A DNA stretch of 64,000 bases from Bacteroidales bacterium UBA1181 (GTDB lineage Bacteria; Bacteroidota; Bacteroidia; Bacteroidales; Paludibacteraceae): NCBI GenBank assembly GCA_002310215.1, contig DBYR01000014.1, forward strand, positions 1 to 64,000, in the 5' to 3' direction. Positions 52,164 through 59,831 of the stretch are shown piece by piece. Below the pieces are notes generated by a model, which was not told where the DNA came from, ran no database searches, and saw only the letters and a program-made list of their open reading frames with translations. The first letter of the stretch is position 1, and the number at the start of each line of letters is the position of its first letter. The position numbers were made by a program, and so were the translations under genes.

Positions 52164-53417
52164 TTAAAATTTAAGTGAGAATATTAGATTGTTGCCACGG
52201 GCGTCGATGTCGAATTCAGGCTTTGACATGCTTGTCTTTCCCTGGGTTTGCTCATACTCGTCAATGTGCTTGTTGACAATTTGGGTCGCATTTCTGTGTC
52301 CCCGCTTCGCTTTTATGATGCCGACGATTAGCAATGGCGTGCCAGTGGCAAGTCCGCCTATCATGGGGAAAAGGTAAGATCTATTCTTTTGCACTGCCCA
52401 ATAATCCATGTCGTATAGTTTGTGATTGTCGAAGAATTCGGAATTTTGATAGGTGGGATTATTTCTGATATAGTTATTGTACCTGTCGTTTTCATTTTCA
52501 GTTTCCCATTCTAGACTATTATATTCGGACACTTTTCTCTCGTAATTTTCATATGCATCATGCATTTTAAGATAGAGCGCATTCCATTCAGGACCCGACA
52601 AATCAGAGTTTTCTAAATTTCTATTGGCTAATCTATATTCTTCTTCAGCCTTTTTATATTCTTCTCTGGCCTTCCTTAGAGACTGCCGCAATGTACTCAG
52701 GTCATTGTACCAATTGTTTAATTCCCAATTGTATTTTTCTGAGGCTTGTCGATCCATTTCTTCATACTCTCTCTTCGCATTTCTGTATCTCTTACATGCC
52801 ACTGAGTGAACGACCGTCCATCCTAATCCTCCAAGGAACAATGTCCCTCCCGTAAATGCCATTATCTTTCCTGCTCTTTCGTCTTTCCGTGCTTCTTTGT
52901 AGTCGAGCCAGTCTTTCGTAAGGATGTTCTGCGCTTGCTCCGGCGTCTGTGGGTACCCCCACTTGATTATGCCGGATTTGCCTCCAAAGGCTTTGTATTT
53001 CAAATATTCATTTGATATTGGAGTCGGTTCGGCGATTGTGAATTCTTCAGTCTTTTCCATTTTTTTCCCAAATAAGGATCGTTGTGGGGTGGGGTCGCCG
53101 ATTGTAAGTTCTTCAGGAGCTACGGTTGACATGCTTGGATCGGCTGACGGAGCTTGAACCTCCAAAGAGGGTGTTCCGTAGGCCATCACGTCCTTTTCTC
53201 CGTTCTCGTACTTAATCATGAAGATGTCTGACTTTTTCTCCGTGAATGCAGGTCCCTCTTGGTTAGTCCAACGCTTGTATCTTACTTCATTCTTGCTGAC
53301 TTCCAGTATCTTGCATTGCAGTTCGTCGCCGTCGCGTCTCACGATAACGTCTTGCGCTGATACGGACAAAACACCAAATGTCATTAATAGAAATAATAAT
53401 CCTTTTAACTTATTCAT
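52164..53417 (-). CDS. Secreted coiled-coil protein, paralog B
   Basis: The 417 residues have a signal peptide (MNKLKGLLFLLMTFGVLSVS) and the same ~55-residue domain (VIVRRDGDELQCKILEVSKN, FMIKYENGEKDVMAYG). A membrane-like segment follows (KIMAFTGGTLFLGGLGWTVV), then a long charged coiled coil (about 235-310; LRKAREEYKKAEEEYRLANR) and a second hydrophobic stretch (FPMIGGLATGTPLLIVGIIK) near the end. The C-terminus LIFSLKF is barrel-like. The structured RNA locus at 53460-53708 ends 43 bases before its start. Confidence 0.72.
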   Translation of the reverse strand: MNKLKGLLFLLMTFGVLSVSAQDVIVRRDGDELQCKILEVSKNEVRYKRWTNQEGPAFTEKKSDIFMIKYENGEKDVMAYGTPSLEVQAPSADPSMSTVAPEELTIGDPTPQRSLFGKKMEKTEEFTIAEPTPISNEYLKYKAFGGKSGIIKWGYPQTPEQAQNILTKDWLDYKEARKDERAGKIMAFTGGTLFLGGLGWTVVHSVACKRYRNAKREYEEMDRQASEKYNWELNNWYNDLSTLRQSLRKAREEYKKAEEEYRLANRNLENSDLSGPEWNALYLKMHDAYENYERKVSEYNSLEWETENENDRYNNYIRNNPTYQNSEFFDNHKLYDMDYWAVQKNRSYLFPMIGGLATGTPLLIVGIIKAKRGHRNATQIVNKHIDEYEQTQGKTSMSKPEFDIDARGNNLIFSLKF

Positions 53418-53459
53418 ACATTAAATATTTAGGTTATTCATTTACTCGCATAAGGGCAT

Positions 53460-53708
53460 AAAAAAAGCGTGAACTTAAACATTGTTCCCGCTTGCTGAGG
53501 TATTTGGCGTAACCCGTAAATGCGAAAATAAGTTAAGCCCACGCCCTAAGCGCGAGCAATCTTAACCTATCATCTCCATTTACTTTAAATCGCCAAATTT
53601 TCAGCAAGAAGAATGAAAAGCCAAAATGCTTTTTTGTATGTCTGTTTATACGATATGTACAGGTGTCTATGTTCTTACCTTGCACATATCCGATTTTATT
53701 GCTTTATA
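53460..53708 (-). ncRNA. Structured RNA locus with own promoter and terminator
   Basis: Read leftward from about 53708, three hairpins follow. First: GATATGTGCAAGGT (53690-53677) with ACCTGTACATATC (53664-53652). Second is a long stem: CTTGCTGA and ATTTGGCG on the 5' side (53608-53601, 53598-53591) with CGCCAAAT and TCAGCAAG on the 3' side (53509-53502, 53498-53491); inner paired arms include GTAAATG/CATTTAC and GTTAAG/CTTAAC. Third: GCGGGAAC with GTTCACGC, followed by a seven-T run (53466-53460). It has the form of a stand-alone ncRNA of about 245 bases. The family is not recognised. A leader of the 52164 gene is the alternative. Confidence 0.6.
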
Positions 53709-53714
53709 TCTATG

Positions 53715-53745
53715 CAAAAATAGAAAATCGGTTTGAATTGGCAAA
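53715..53745 (-). promoter_or_regulatory. Promoter of the structured RNA
   Basis: On the minus strand, TTTG (53745-53742), 19 bases, TATTTTTG (53722-53715): an exact match to the consensus. The start point is expected near 53708. Confidence 0.65.
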
Positions 53746-53814
53746 AAGGTTGACCATGGAAAATACTTTGGTTGGTATTGAAAATATATGTTTGAATATA
53801 TGATTGTGATATTG

Positions 53815-53943
53815 GCGATACCTAACCAAATCCACCTAAAAAATCATAGATTTAGTTGGCTATCTCGTGATTTTTGCCAAATTTTGGCTGATAGCCAACC
53901 AAATCTATGTAAAAATGTATGGATTTAGTTGGTTATCTAATGG
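53815..53943. repeat. 129-bp palindromic direct repeat, copy 1 (upstream of the ATPase)
   Basis: The copy pairs with 55404-55532 (about 85% identical by eye, same length). It contains two hairpins with arms of the type CCAACCAAATC and GATTTAGTTGG (53819-53864 and 53890-53937), separated by CTCGTGATTTTTGCC. A further half-arm (GGTTGGTAT) lies upstream at 53770-53778. Confidence 0.85.
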
Positions 53944-53959
53944 TTATTTCTTATCTTTG
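53928..53959 (+). promoter_or_regulatory. Promoter of the ATPase gene
   Basis: TATCTTTG at 53952-53959 is an exact -7 element. GTTG at 53928-53931, in the arm of the second hairpin, sits 20 bases upstream as a poor -33. The start point near 53966 is only about 8 bases before the ATG, so the mRNA is almost leaderless. The flanking palindrome overlaps the promoter. Confidence 0.5.
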
Positions 53960-53973
53960 AAACCTAAAAATTC

Positions 53974-55398
53974 ATGTGTATGCTTGTAGGACGACAATTA
54001 GAACAGGATTTGTTTCACGAGATAGTTCGAAGCGATAAATCGGAATTTGTGGCTGTCTATGGACGAAGGCGTGTGGGCAAAACTTACTTGGTAAGGGAAA
54101 CATTCAACTATAGTTTCGCTTTCCAGCACACGGGTGTGCAAGATGCCGACAAAGCCCGGCAACTTACCGAATTTGGTAGATCTCTGACAACCGCAGGTAT
54201 GCGTAATTGCCCTAAATTGAAAGATTGGTTTATGGCTTTTGATGCACTTGGAGAATTCCTGCAGGGGGTGGAAAGTGAGAAAAAAATCGTCTTCATCGAC
54301 GAATTGCCATGGCTGGACACCCCCAAGTCAGATTTTCTATCAGCCTTAGAACATTTCTGGAATGGTTGGGCCACCATGCGCCGTGACATTGTCCTGATTG
54401 TGTGTGGAAGTGCTACGTCATGGATTATCAGCAAATTGATCAATAACTATGGTGGTTTGCATAATCGGCTTACTCGTCAAATCCATCTGAAACCGTTCTC
54501 TCTGCACGAATGCGAACTTTATGCCAACGCGCGTGAGTTGAAGATGACCCGCATGCAGGTTTTGCAGACATTTATGGTGTTGGGTGGGGTGCCGTATTAC
54601 TGGAGTTTCTTAAGGAAAGGGTATAGCTGGTCGCAAAATATTGATTCATTGTTTTTTACGGAGAATGCTGACCTCAGGAATGAATTTGACGCATTGTATT
54701 CGTCTCTTTTCCGCAACCCTGAACCCTATGTCCAAATTGTCACGGCGATGAGCAAAAAGAAAGTTGGTATGACACGGGGAGAGGTTGCCAATGCGTTGGG
54801 TCAGGACCATGGGGGAACGCTTTCGAAAATCCTTAAAGACTTGGAATTGTGCGGATTTATACGCTCGTACACCTCTATTGGCAAATCCAAAAAAGATACA
54901 TTATACCAATTGTTCGACAACTTCACGCTCTTTTATTTCCGCTTCATTGATAGCAACACCATAAAAGATCCCCAGTTTTGGTCTCGATCCATCGGTGGAA
55001 CCGTTTACAATGCATGGTGTGGCCTAGCTTTCGAACGAGTCTGTTTCCAACATGTGGAACAAATAAAGAGAGCTCTTGGTATTTCGGGAGTAATGAGCAG
55101 CGTCTATTCGTGGGTTTATCGTCCTATGTCTAAGGATGAGTCTGGAATCCAGATTGATATGCTTATAGATCGCAATGACGGAGTGATTGACCTCTGTGAG
55201 ATAAAATTCTCGCAAGGCAAGTATGAAATCAAGAAAAAGTATGCTGATGAACTACGTCAAAAAGAGGCGATCTTTCAATCGAAGACGGAGACAAGAAAGG
55301 CTGTCTTTACCGTCATGATAACTACGGAAGGACTGGTCGATAATGAGTATGCTGCTGATGTGCAGAATCAAGTGCTTGCCGATGATTTATTCTGTTAG
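53974..55398 (+). CDS. AAA-type ATPase of the archaeal-ATPase/DUF234 family
   Basis: The 474 residues have an N-terminal P-loop ATPase domain: Walker A GRRRVGKTYL, Walker B KIVFIDELPWLD, sensor LIVCGSATSWI. A winged-helix-like region follows (about 265-310; GMTRGEVANALGQDHGG), then a DUF234 nuclease-like C-terminus (about 340-470; YRPMSKDESGIQIDMLIDRN, IDLCEIKFSQGKYEI), whose D-(x)n-EIK pattern resembles a PD-(D/E)XK site. The family is often multi-copy in Bacteroidota and Archaea, and its role is not established. The gene lies alone between two 129-bp palindromic direct repeats, suggesting a mobile or selfish cassette. A second ATG at 53980 is possible. Confidence 0.88.
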   Translation: MCMLVGRQLEQDLFHEIVRSDKSEFVAVYGRRRVGKTYLVRETFNYSFAFQHTGVQDADKARQLTEFGRSLTTAGMRNCPKLKDWFMAFDALGEFLQGVESEKKIVFIDELPWLDTPKSDFLSALEHFWNGWATMRRDIVLIVCGSATSWIISKLINNYGGLHNRLTRQIHLKPFSLHECELYANARELKMTRMQVLQTFMVLGGVPYYWSFLRKGYSWSQNIDSLFFTENADLRNEFDALYSSLFRNPEPYVQIVTAMSKKKVGMTRGEVANALGQDHGGTLSKILKDLELCGFIRSYTSIGKSKKDTLYQLFDNFTLFYFRFIDSNTIKDPQFWSRSIGGTVYNAWCGLAFERVCFQHVEQIKRALGISGVMSSVYSWVYRPMSKDESGIQIDMLIDRNDGVIDLCEIKFSQGKYEIKKKYADELRQKEAIFQSKTETRKAVFTVMITTEGLVDNEYAADVQNQVLADDLFC

Positions 55399-55403
55399 AG
55401 TTT

Positions 55404-55532
55404 GCGATACCCAACCAAATCCACCTAAAAAAACATAGATTTAGTTGGCTATCTCGCGATTTTTGCCGAATTATGACCGATACTCAACCAAATCTACCTA
55501 AAAAACATAGATTTAGTTGCCTATCCGTATGG
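55404..55532. repeat. 129-bp palindromic direct repeat, copy 2 (downstream of the ATPase)
   Basis: It begins 5 bases after the ATPase stop and repeats 53815-53943, again with two hairpins built of CAACCAAATC and GATTTAGTTG arms. The rest of the gap to 55665 shows nothing else. Confidence 0.85.
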
Positions 55533-55665
55533 CTGTTTGTGTGTCATCCCTGATTGTAAAGAATCCTCATATCCATGCGAGTTGGACGTTCGCTTTTTTT
55601 ATTTATTTAACTACCGAATTTCTTGAAATTTTATTAAGTTTGTTTCCTGAAATATTTTATGTGAT

Positions 55666-56196
55666 ATGGCATTTATCGATTTAGTAAAGAAAAGAAGAAG
55701 CATCCGTAAATACGAGGATAGAAAGGTGGAGGAGGAGAAGTTGCAGTCGATCGTGAAGGCTGCGCTGATGGCTCCCTCTTCCAAGCGTTGTCAACCGTGG
55801 CATTTCGTCGTTGTGGACGACAAGGAGACGCTGGCGAAGTTGTCTGTTTGTAGGGAGATGGGCTCCAAGTTCCTGGAGGGCGCCCCTGCCGCCATCATCG
55901 TCTTGGCCGACACTACGCTGAGCAACGTGTGGACCGAGGACGCTTCCATCGCCGCCGCCTATATGCAGCTGCAGGCCGAGGACTTGGGCTTGGGTTCTTG
56001 CTGGGTGCAGGTGCGCAACAGAAAGAAAATGGAGGCGGGCGACCTGACGTCGGATGCCTATATCCGTGGCTTGATCAATGCGCCTGAGAACCTCAGCGTG
56101 GAGTGCATCATTGGCGTGGGCTACAAGGGAGAGGAGAAGAATCCTTTCGACGAGGCGAAACTGAAATTGGATCGCATTCATAAGAACAGTTTTTAG
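55666..56196 (+). CDS. Nitroreductase-family FMN protein
   Basis: The 176-residue FMN-dependent oxidoreductase: KKRRSIRKYEDRKVEEEKLQ (phosphate-binding RR/S-R), APSSKRCQPWHFVVVDD, and the glycine-rich VECIIGVGYKGEEK. The small size and RSIRKYE motif fit NAD(P)H-dependent nitroreductases of the NfsA/FRP-like group. The electron acceptor in the cell is unknown. The following DUF2520 gene starts 84 bases on. Confidence 0.9.
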   Translation: MAFIDLVKKRRSIRKYEDRKVEEEKLQSIVKAALMAPSSKRCQPWHFVVVDDKETLAKLSVCREMGSKFLEGAPAAIIVLADTTLSNVWTEDASIAAAYMQLQAEDLGLGSCWVQVRNRKKMEAGDLTSDAYIRGLINAPENLSVECIIGVGYKGEEKNPFDEAKLKLDRIHKNSF

Positions 56197-56280
56197 TGTG
56201 TATTCTCTGATGGCGGATATCTCCTCCCTAAGGTGGACGGTTCGCTTGAGAAAATTATAGGATGTAAATCATAGAGTAGG

Positions 56281-57108
56281 ATGGCGGATGTGACGAATGG
56301 TTCGGATTGTAAGGCGGTTCTGCCTTCTGTCTGTGTACTCGGATGTGGTAATCTGGGCACCCATCTTGTTCAGGCTTTGTATCATGCGGGGTATCCGATC
56401 GCCCAGTTGTTCAGTAGGACGGTGGAGTCGGCGACCGCACTTTCTAGTTTAGTGGGGAATGCTCCCTTCACGACGGATCTCTCCCGATTGACGCTTTCGG
56501 CGGATCTCTATATCTGCGCCTTGAAGGACTCGGTCTTGGTGGATGTGCTGCGCAAGACTCCTTTGAAGGGGAAACCTATCGTGCATACGGCGGGTAGCAT
56601 GCCTCTCGGACTTCTTTCGGAGTTCACCGACGAGGGCGGGGTATTGTACCCTATGCAGTCCTTCTCCAAGGCGAAACCTGTCGATTTCTCGAAGATACCA
56701 GTCTTCGTGGAGGCGACCACGCCAAGGATGATGGACCTTTTGCAGGATTTGGCGAGACATATCTCGAACACTGTCATGCCTTTGGACACGGAGGGACGCA
56801 AGCAGTTGCATTTGGCGGCTGTCTTCGCTTCCAACTTCAGCAACCACATGTACTCGATCGCCAGCGAACAGTTGGCGAAGTTGGGTCTCCCTTTCGAGGT
56901 GTTGCTCCCTTTGATCGACGAGACGGCGAGCAAGATACACTCTTTGCCGCCAGTGGAGGCACAGACGGGTCCGGCGGTGCGCTACGACCTGAATGTGATC
57001 GAGGCGCAGAAGAATCGTATCGACGACCCATTGCAGAGGGAGATATATGCGTTAGTGAGCCAGTCGATTCATGAGATGTCGCTGAAGCATTCTAAAGACT
57101 CATTGTAG
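56281..57108 (+). CDS. Rossmann-fold DUF2520 oxidoreductase-like protein
   Basis: The 275 residues begin with an NAD(P)-binding Rossmann motif (CVLGCGNLGTHLVQALYHAG), then HTAGSMPLGLL and YPMQSFSKAKPVDFSKIPVF. The C-terminal DUF2520 helical domain carries LHLAAVFASNFSNHMYSIAS and the TGPAVRYDLNVI region. It resembles pyrroline-5-carboxylate reductase or 6-phosphogluconate-dehydrogenase-type proteins, but the substrate is unknown. It is 4 bases upstream of the KdsC-like gene, with UbiA and FloA further down. Confidence 0.85.
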   Translation: MADVTNGSDCKAVLPSVCVLGCGNLGTHLVQALYHAGYPIAQLFSRTVESATALSSLVGNAPFTTDLSRLTLSADLYICALKDSVLVDVLRKTPLKGKPIVHTAGSMPLGLLSEFTDEGGVLYPMQSFSKAKPVDFSKIPVFVEATTPRMMDLLQDLARHISNTVMPLDTEGRKQLHLAAVFASNFSNHMYSIASEQLAKLGLPFEVLLPLIDETASKIHSLPPVEAQTGPAVRYDLNVIEAQKNRIDDPLQREIYALVSQSIHEMSLKHSKDSL

Positions 57109-57112
57109 GAAT

Positions 57113-57634
57113 ATGGATTTTAAGGCTAATTTATCGAAAATAAAGGCGTTGGCATTCGATGTGGACGGAGTGCTCTCTTCGGATTGCGTGCCGTTGCACG
57201 TGAGCGGCGAGCCGATGCGCATGGTGAATATCAAGGATGGTTACGCATTGCAGTTGGCCGTGAAGAAGGGCTATCATCTGGCGATCATCACAGGCGGTAA
57301 CACGCTGGCGGTGAGGAAACGGTTCGAGGGCTTGGGCATTCAGGATGTCTACATGGGCTCCGCCGTCAAGATGAAGGATTTCGACGATTTTGTCCGTAAA
57401 TATGGTTTGACGCCCGATGAGGTGCTCTATATGGGCGATGATATCCCTGACTTTCCGGTGATGCGGAAGTGCGGATTCCCTTGCTGCCCTGCGGACGCGG
57501 CTCCGGAGATCAAGGAGATCGCTTGTTATATTTCCCCTAAGAGGGGAGGCGAGGGGTGTGCCCGCGACGTGATAGAGCAGGTGATGAAGGCGAATGGAGA
57601 CTGGATGTCCGATAACGTGGCGTTCGGTTGGTGA
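57113..57634 (+). CDS. kdsC: KdsC-like HAD phosphatase
   Basis: The 173 residues are of the KDO-8-phosphate phosphatase type (HAD IIIA, no cap). Motif I is FDVDGVLSSD, motif II lies in IITGGNTLAVRKRF, and the metal motif III/IV is YMGDDIPDFPVM. The product would be KDO for lipopolysaccharide. The length is normal, with the usual tetramer-forming beta-hairpin region. Other HAD functions in sugar metabolism are possible. It is 4 bases from DUF2520 and 19 bases from ubiA. Confidence 0.85.
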   Translation: MDFKANLSKIKALAFDVDGVLSSDCVPLHVSGEPMRMVNIKDGYALQLAVKKGYHLAIITGGNTLAVRKRFEGLGIQDVYMGSAVKMKDFDDFVRKYGLTPDEVLYMGDDIPDFPVMRKCGFPCCPADAAPEIKEIACYISPKRGGEGCARDVIEQVMKANGDWMSDNVAFGW

Positions 57635-57653
57635 ATCTAAGAAACTGATTTGT

Positions 57654-58634
57654 ATGAAGGATTATTTAAAACTGGTTCGATTGCCTAATTTGGTGATCAT
57701 AGCGTTGGTTCAGCTGGCGATTTTCTTTTTGGTGATCACTCCGGTCTCCAACGTGGCGGGTGTTCCGACGGATAAGGTGTTCCCGGATGCTCTGCTTGTG
57801 TGCTTGGTTCTTGCCACGGTGTTCACGGCGGCAGGTGGCTACGCCATCAACGATTATTTTGATGTGAAGATTGACGAGATCAACCATCCGCTCACCCATT
57901 TGGTGGGTAGATCTATCCCTAAACATACGGCTATGACGGTCTTCATCGTGTGCTCTGTGTTGGGTGCGGTGTTGGGTGCGGTTATAGGGGTTTATGCCTG
58001 GATTGAGTTGGAGGCGCCCTTCTCCGTGGCGTTCACATACGTGCTGATGTTCCTGATTATTGCGGGAATCTTATGGTTCTACTCCTCTTCGTATAAACGT
58101 ATTTTTGTCTTGGGCAATCTGTTCGCCTCCGCTTTGAGTGCGTTGGTGCCTATGTTGGTGGTGGTATGCTACAATTTCTTCCTGTCGATGAAGTACGGAG
58201 CCAACCCTGAGATTGTGGACTTCAGCCGCTATTTATTAGCCATCGTGGCGATCTTCTCTGTCTGCGTTTTCCTATGGACGTTCGTCGCTGAGGTGGCCAT
58301 CGATTTCGAGGAGGAGAAGGGTGACCGTGAGTTGGAGTGTCATTCGTTCCCTATCGTGTGGGGACATACCCCAGCGCGCGTCATCATGTTCGCCGCCATC
58401 ATCTTAGTCAATCTGTTCTGCGCACATGTCGTATTCCGCATGTTGCCGTATGATCCGATGATCTCTCTCCGCTACTATTTCTGCGCCGTCTTGGCACCTT
58501 CGATCGCCATCTCCTTTTTGCTGGCGAAGGCCAATACGAGGCAGGATTACAAGAACGTGTCGTTGGTAGCCTATGCGATCATGCTGTTGAGCATCGCTTA
58601 CAGTATCGTATTCTATATCAGTTACGATTCATGA
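57654..58634 (+). CDS. UbiA-family prenyltransferase
   Basis: From the ATG at 57654 (MKDYLKLVRLPNLVIIALVQ) it is 326 residues. I chose it over the longer frame, which only reads through the end of the kdsC-like gene. About eight membrane helices; the first Asp-rich motif is NDYFDVKIDEINHP and the second is IDFEEEKGDRE. Members join isoprenoid chains to aromatic rings or glycerol-phosphate. In Bacteroidota it is usually called a geranylgeranylglycerol-phosphate or menaquinone-type enzyme; the acceptor is not decided here. The gene lies in a DUF2520-kdsC-ubiA-floA run. Confidence 0.85.
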   Translation: MKDYLKLVRLPNLVIIALVQLAIFFLVITPVSNVAGVPTDKVFPDALLVCLVLATVFTAAGGYAINDYFDVKIDEINHPLTHLVGRSIPKHTAMTVFIVCSVLGAVLGAVIGVYAWIELEAPFSVAFTYVLMFLIIAGILWFYSSSYKRIFVLGNLFASALSALVPMLVVVCYNFFLSMKYGANPEIVDFSRYLLAIVAIFSVCVFLWTFVAEVAIDFEEEKGDRELECHSFPIVWGHTPARVIMFAAIILVNLFCAHVVFRMLPYDPMISLRYYFCAVLAPSIAISFLLAKANTRQDYKNVSLVAYAIMLLSIAYSIVFYISYDS

Positions 58635-58670
58635 GTTTTGAATTAATTGTATAACTAATATTTATAAATT

Positions 58671-59651
58671 ATGCCAGGTGTATTTTTAATTGTTGTGCTG
58701 GTAGTTGTATTCATACTGCTATGCATTTTTTTCCACTACGTGCCGGTCTTGTTGTGGGTCAACGCCAAGGTGTCGGGTGTCTCCATTTCCTTGGTACAGT
58801 TGTTCCTGATGAGGCTGAGAAATGTTCCTCCTCGTGTGATCGTGGAGTGTATGATTGAGGCTCACAAGGCTGGTTTGAAGACTATTACGAGGGATGATTT
58901 GGAGGCGCACTACCTCGCCGGCGGTAATATCGTCCGTGTGGTACATGCGTTGGTTTCCGCATCCAAGGCGAATATCGCCATCGATTTCAAGCAGGCTACG
59001 GCCATCGATTTGGCGGGTCGTGATGTGTTCGAGGCGGTTCAGATGTCCGTTAACCCTAAGGTGATCGACACGCCTCCTGTGACGGCTGTCGCGAAGGATG
59101 GTATCCAGTTGATCGCCAAGGCTCGTGTGACGGTCCGCGCGAACATCGAGCGTTTGGTCGGTGGTGCGGGCGAAGAGACGGTTCTTGCCCGTGTCGGTGA
59201 GGGTATTGTCTCTTCCATTGGTTCCAGCGAGACGCATAAGTTGGTGTTGGAAAACCCTGACTCCATCTCTAAGGTAGTGTTGAGCAAGGGATTGGATGCC
59301 GGTACGGCCTTCGAGATCCTCTCCATCGATATCGCTGATATCGACGTGGGTAAGAACATCGGTGCACAGTTGCAGATGGATCAGGCCCAGGCGGACAAGA
59401 ACATCGCTCAAGCGAAGGCGGAGGAGCGTCGCGCGATGGCCATCGCCCAAGAGCAGGAGATGAAGGCGAAGGCGCAAGAGGCCCGCGCACTCGTTATCGA
59501 GGCGGAGGCGGAGGTGCCAAAGGCTATGGCCGAGGCTTTCAGAAGCGGAAACTTGGGTATCATGGATTATTATCGCATGAAGAACATCGAGGCGGATACC
59601 AACATGAGGTCTTCTATCGGTGGACCTTCCGCTAACAATAATCAGAAATAA
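58671..59651 (+). CDS. floA: Flotillin-like protein FloA (UPF0365)
   Basis: The 326-residue membrane-scaffold protein has an N-terminal anchor (VFLIVVLVVVFILLCIFFHY), an SPFH-like domain (about 40-235) and a C-terminal coiled coil (about 235-290; AQADKNIAQAKAEERRAMAI, QEQEMKAKAQEARALVIEA). It organises membrane microdomains and often works with NfeD proteases; the NfeD gene here is 25 kb away. Length and layout are normal. A strong terminator follows at 59680-59709. Confidence 0.92.
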   Translation: MPGVFLIVVLVVVFILLCIFFHYVPVLLWVNAKVSGVSISLVQLFLMRLRNVPPRVIVECMIEAHKAGLKTITRDDLEAHYLAGGNIVRVVHALVSASKANIAIDFKQATAIDLAGRDVFEAVQMSVNPKVIDTPPVTAVAKDGIQLIAKARVTVRANIERLVGGAGEETVLARVGEGIVSSIGSSETHKLVLENPDSISKVVLSKGLDAGTAFEILSIDIADIDVGKNIGAQLQMDQAQADKNIAQAKAEERRAMAIAQEQEMKAKAQEARALVIEAEAEVPKAMAEAFRSGNLGIMDYYRMKNIEADTNMRSSIGGPSANNNQK

Positions 59652-59656
59652 ATAGT

Positions 59657-59709
59657 GTTTCGTTTTCCGAAACATGGGGAATCCTCGCCTTCGGGCGGGG
59701 ATTTTTTTT
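59657..59709 (+). terminator. Terminator of the DUF2520-kdsC-ubiA-floA unit
   Basis: AATCCTCGCC (59680-59689) pairs with GGCGGGGATT (59694-59703), with a TTCG loop and one wobble, followed by a T run to 59709. A smaller hairpin, TGTTTCG/CGAAACA, precedes it at 59657-59675. Confidence 0.9.
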
Positions 59710-59731
59710 GAATGGATAGGCGAGTCCTGAA

Positions 59732-59762
59732 TGTGGAATTACCCATAATTTCATTAACTTTG
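59732..59762 (+). promoter_or_regulatory. Promoter of the peptide transporter gene
   Basis: TAACTTTG at 59755-59762 is an exact -7 element. TGTG at 59732-59735 is a weak -33 at 19-base spacing. The start point would be near 59769. Confidence 0.45.
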
Positions 59763-59831
59763 CGGTAAATACGATCCCTCCTACGCTATTGGCCCTTGGA
59801 GGGGATGGTGGTTTTATTTAATGCTAAAGAA

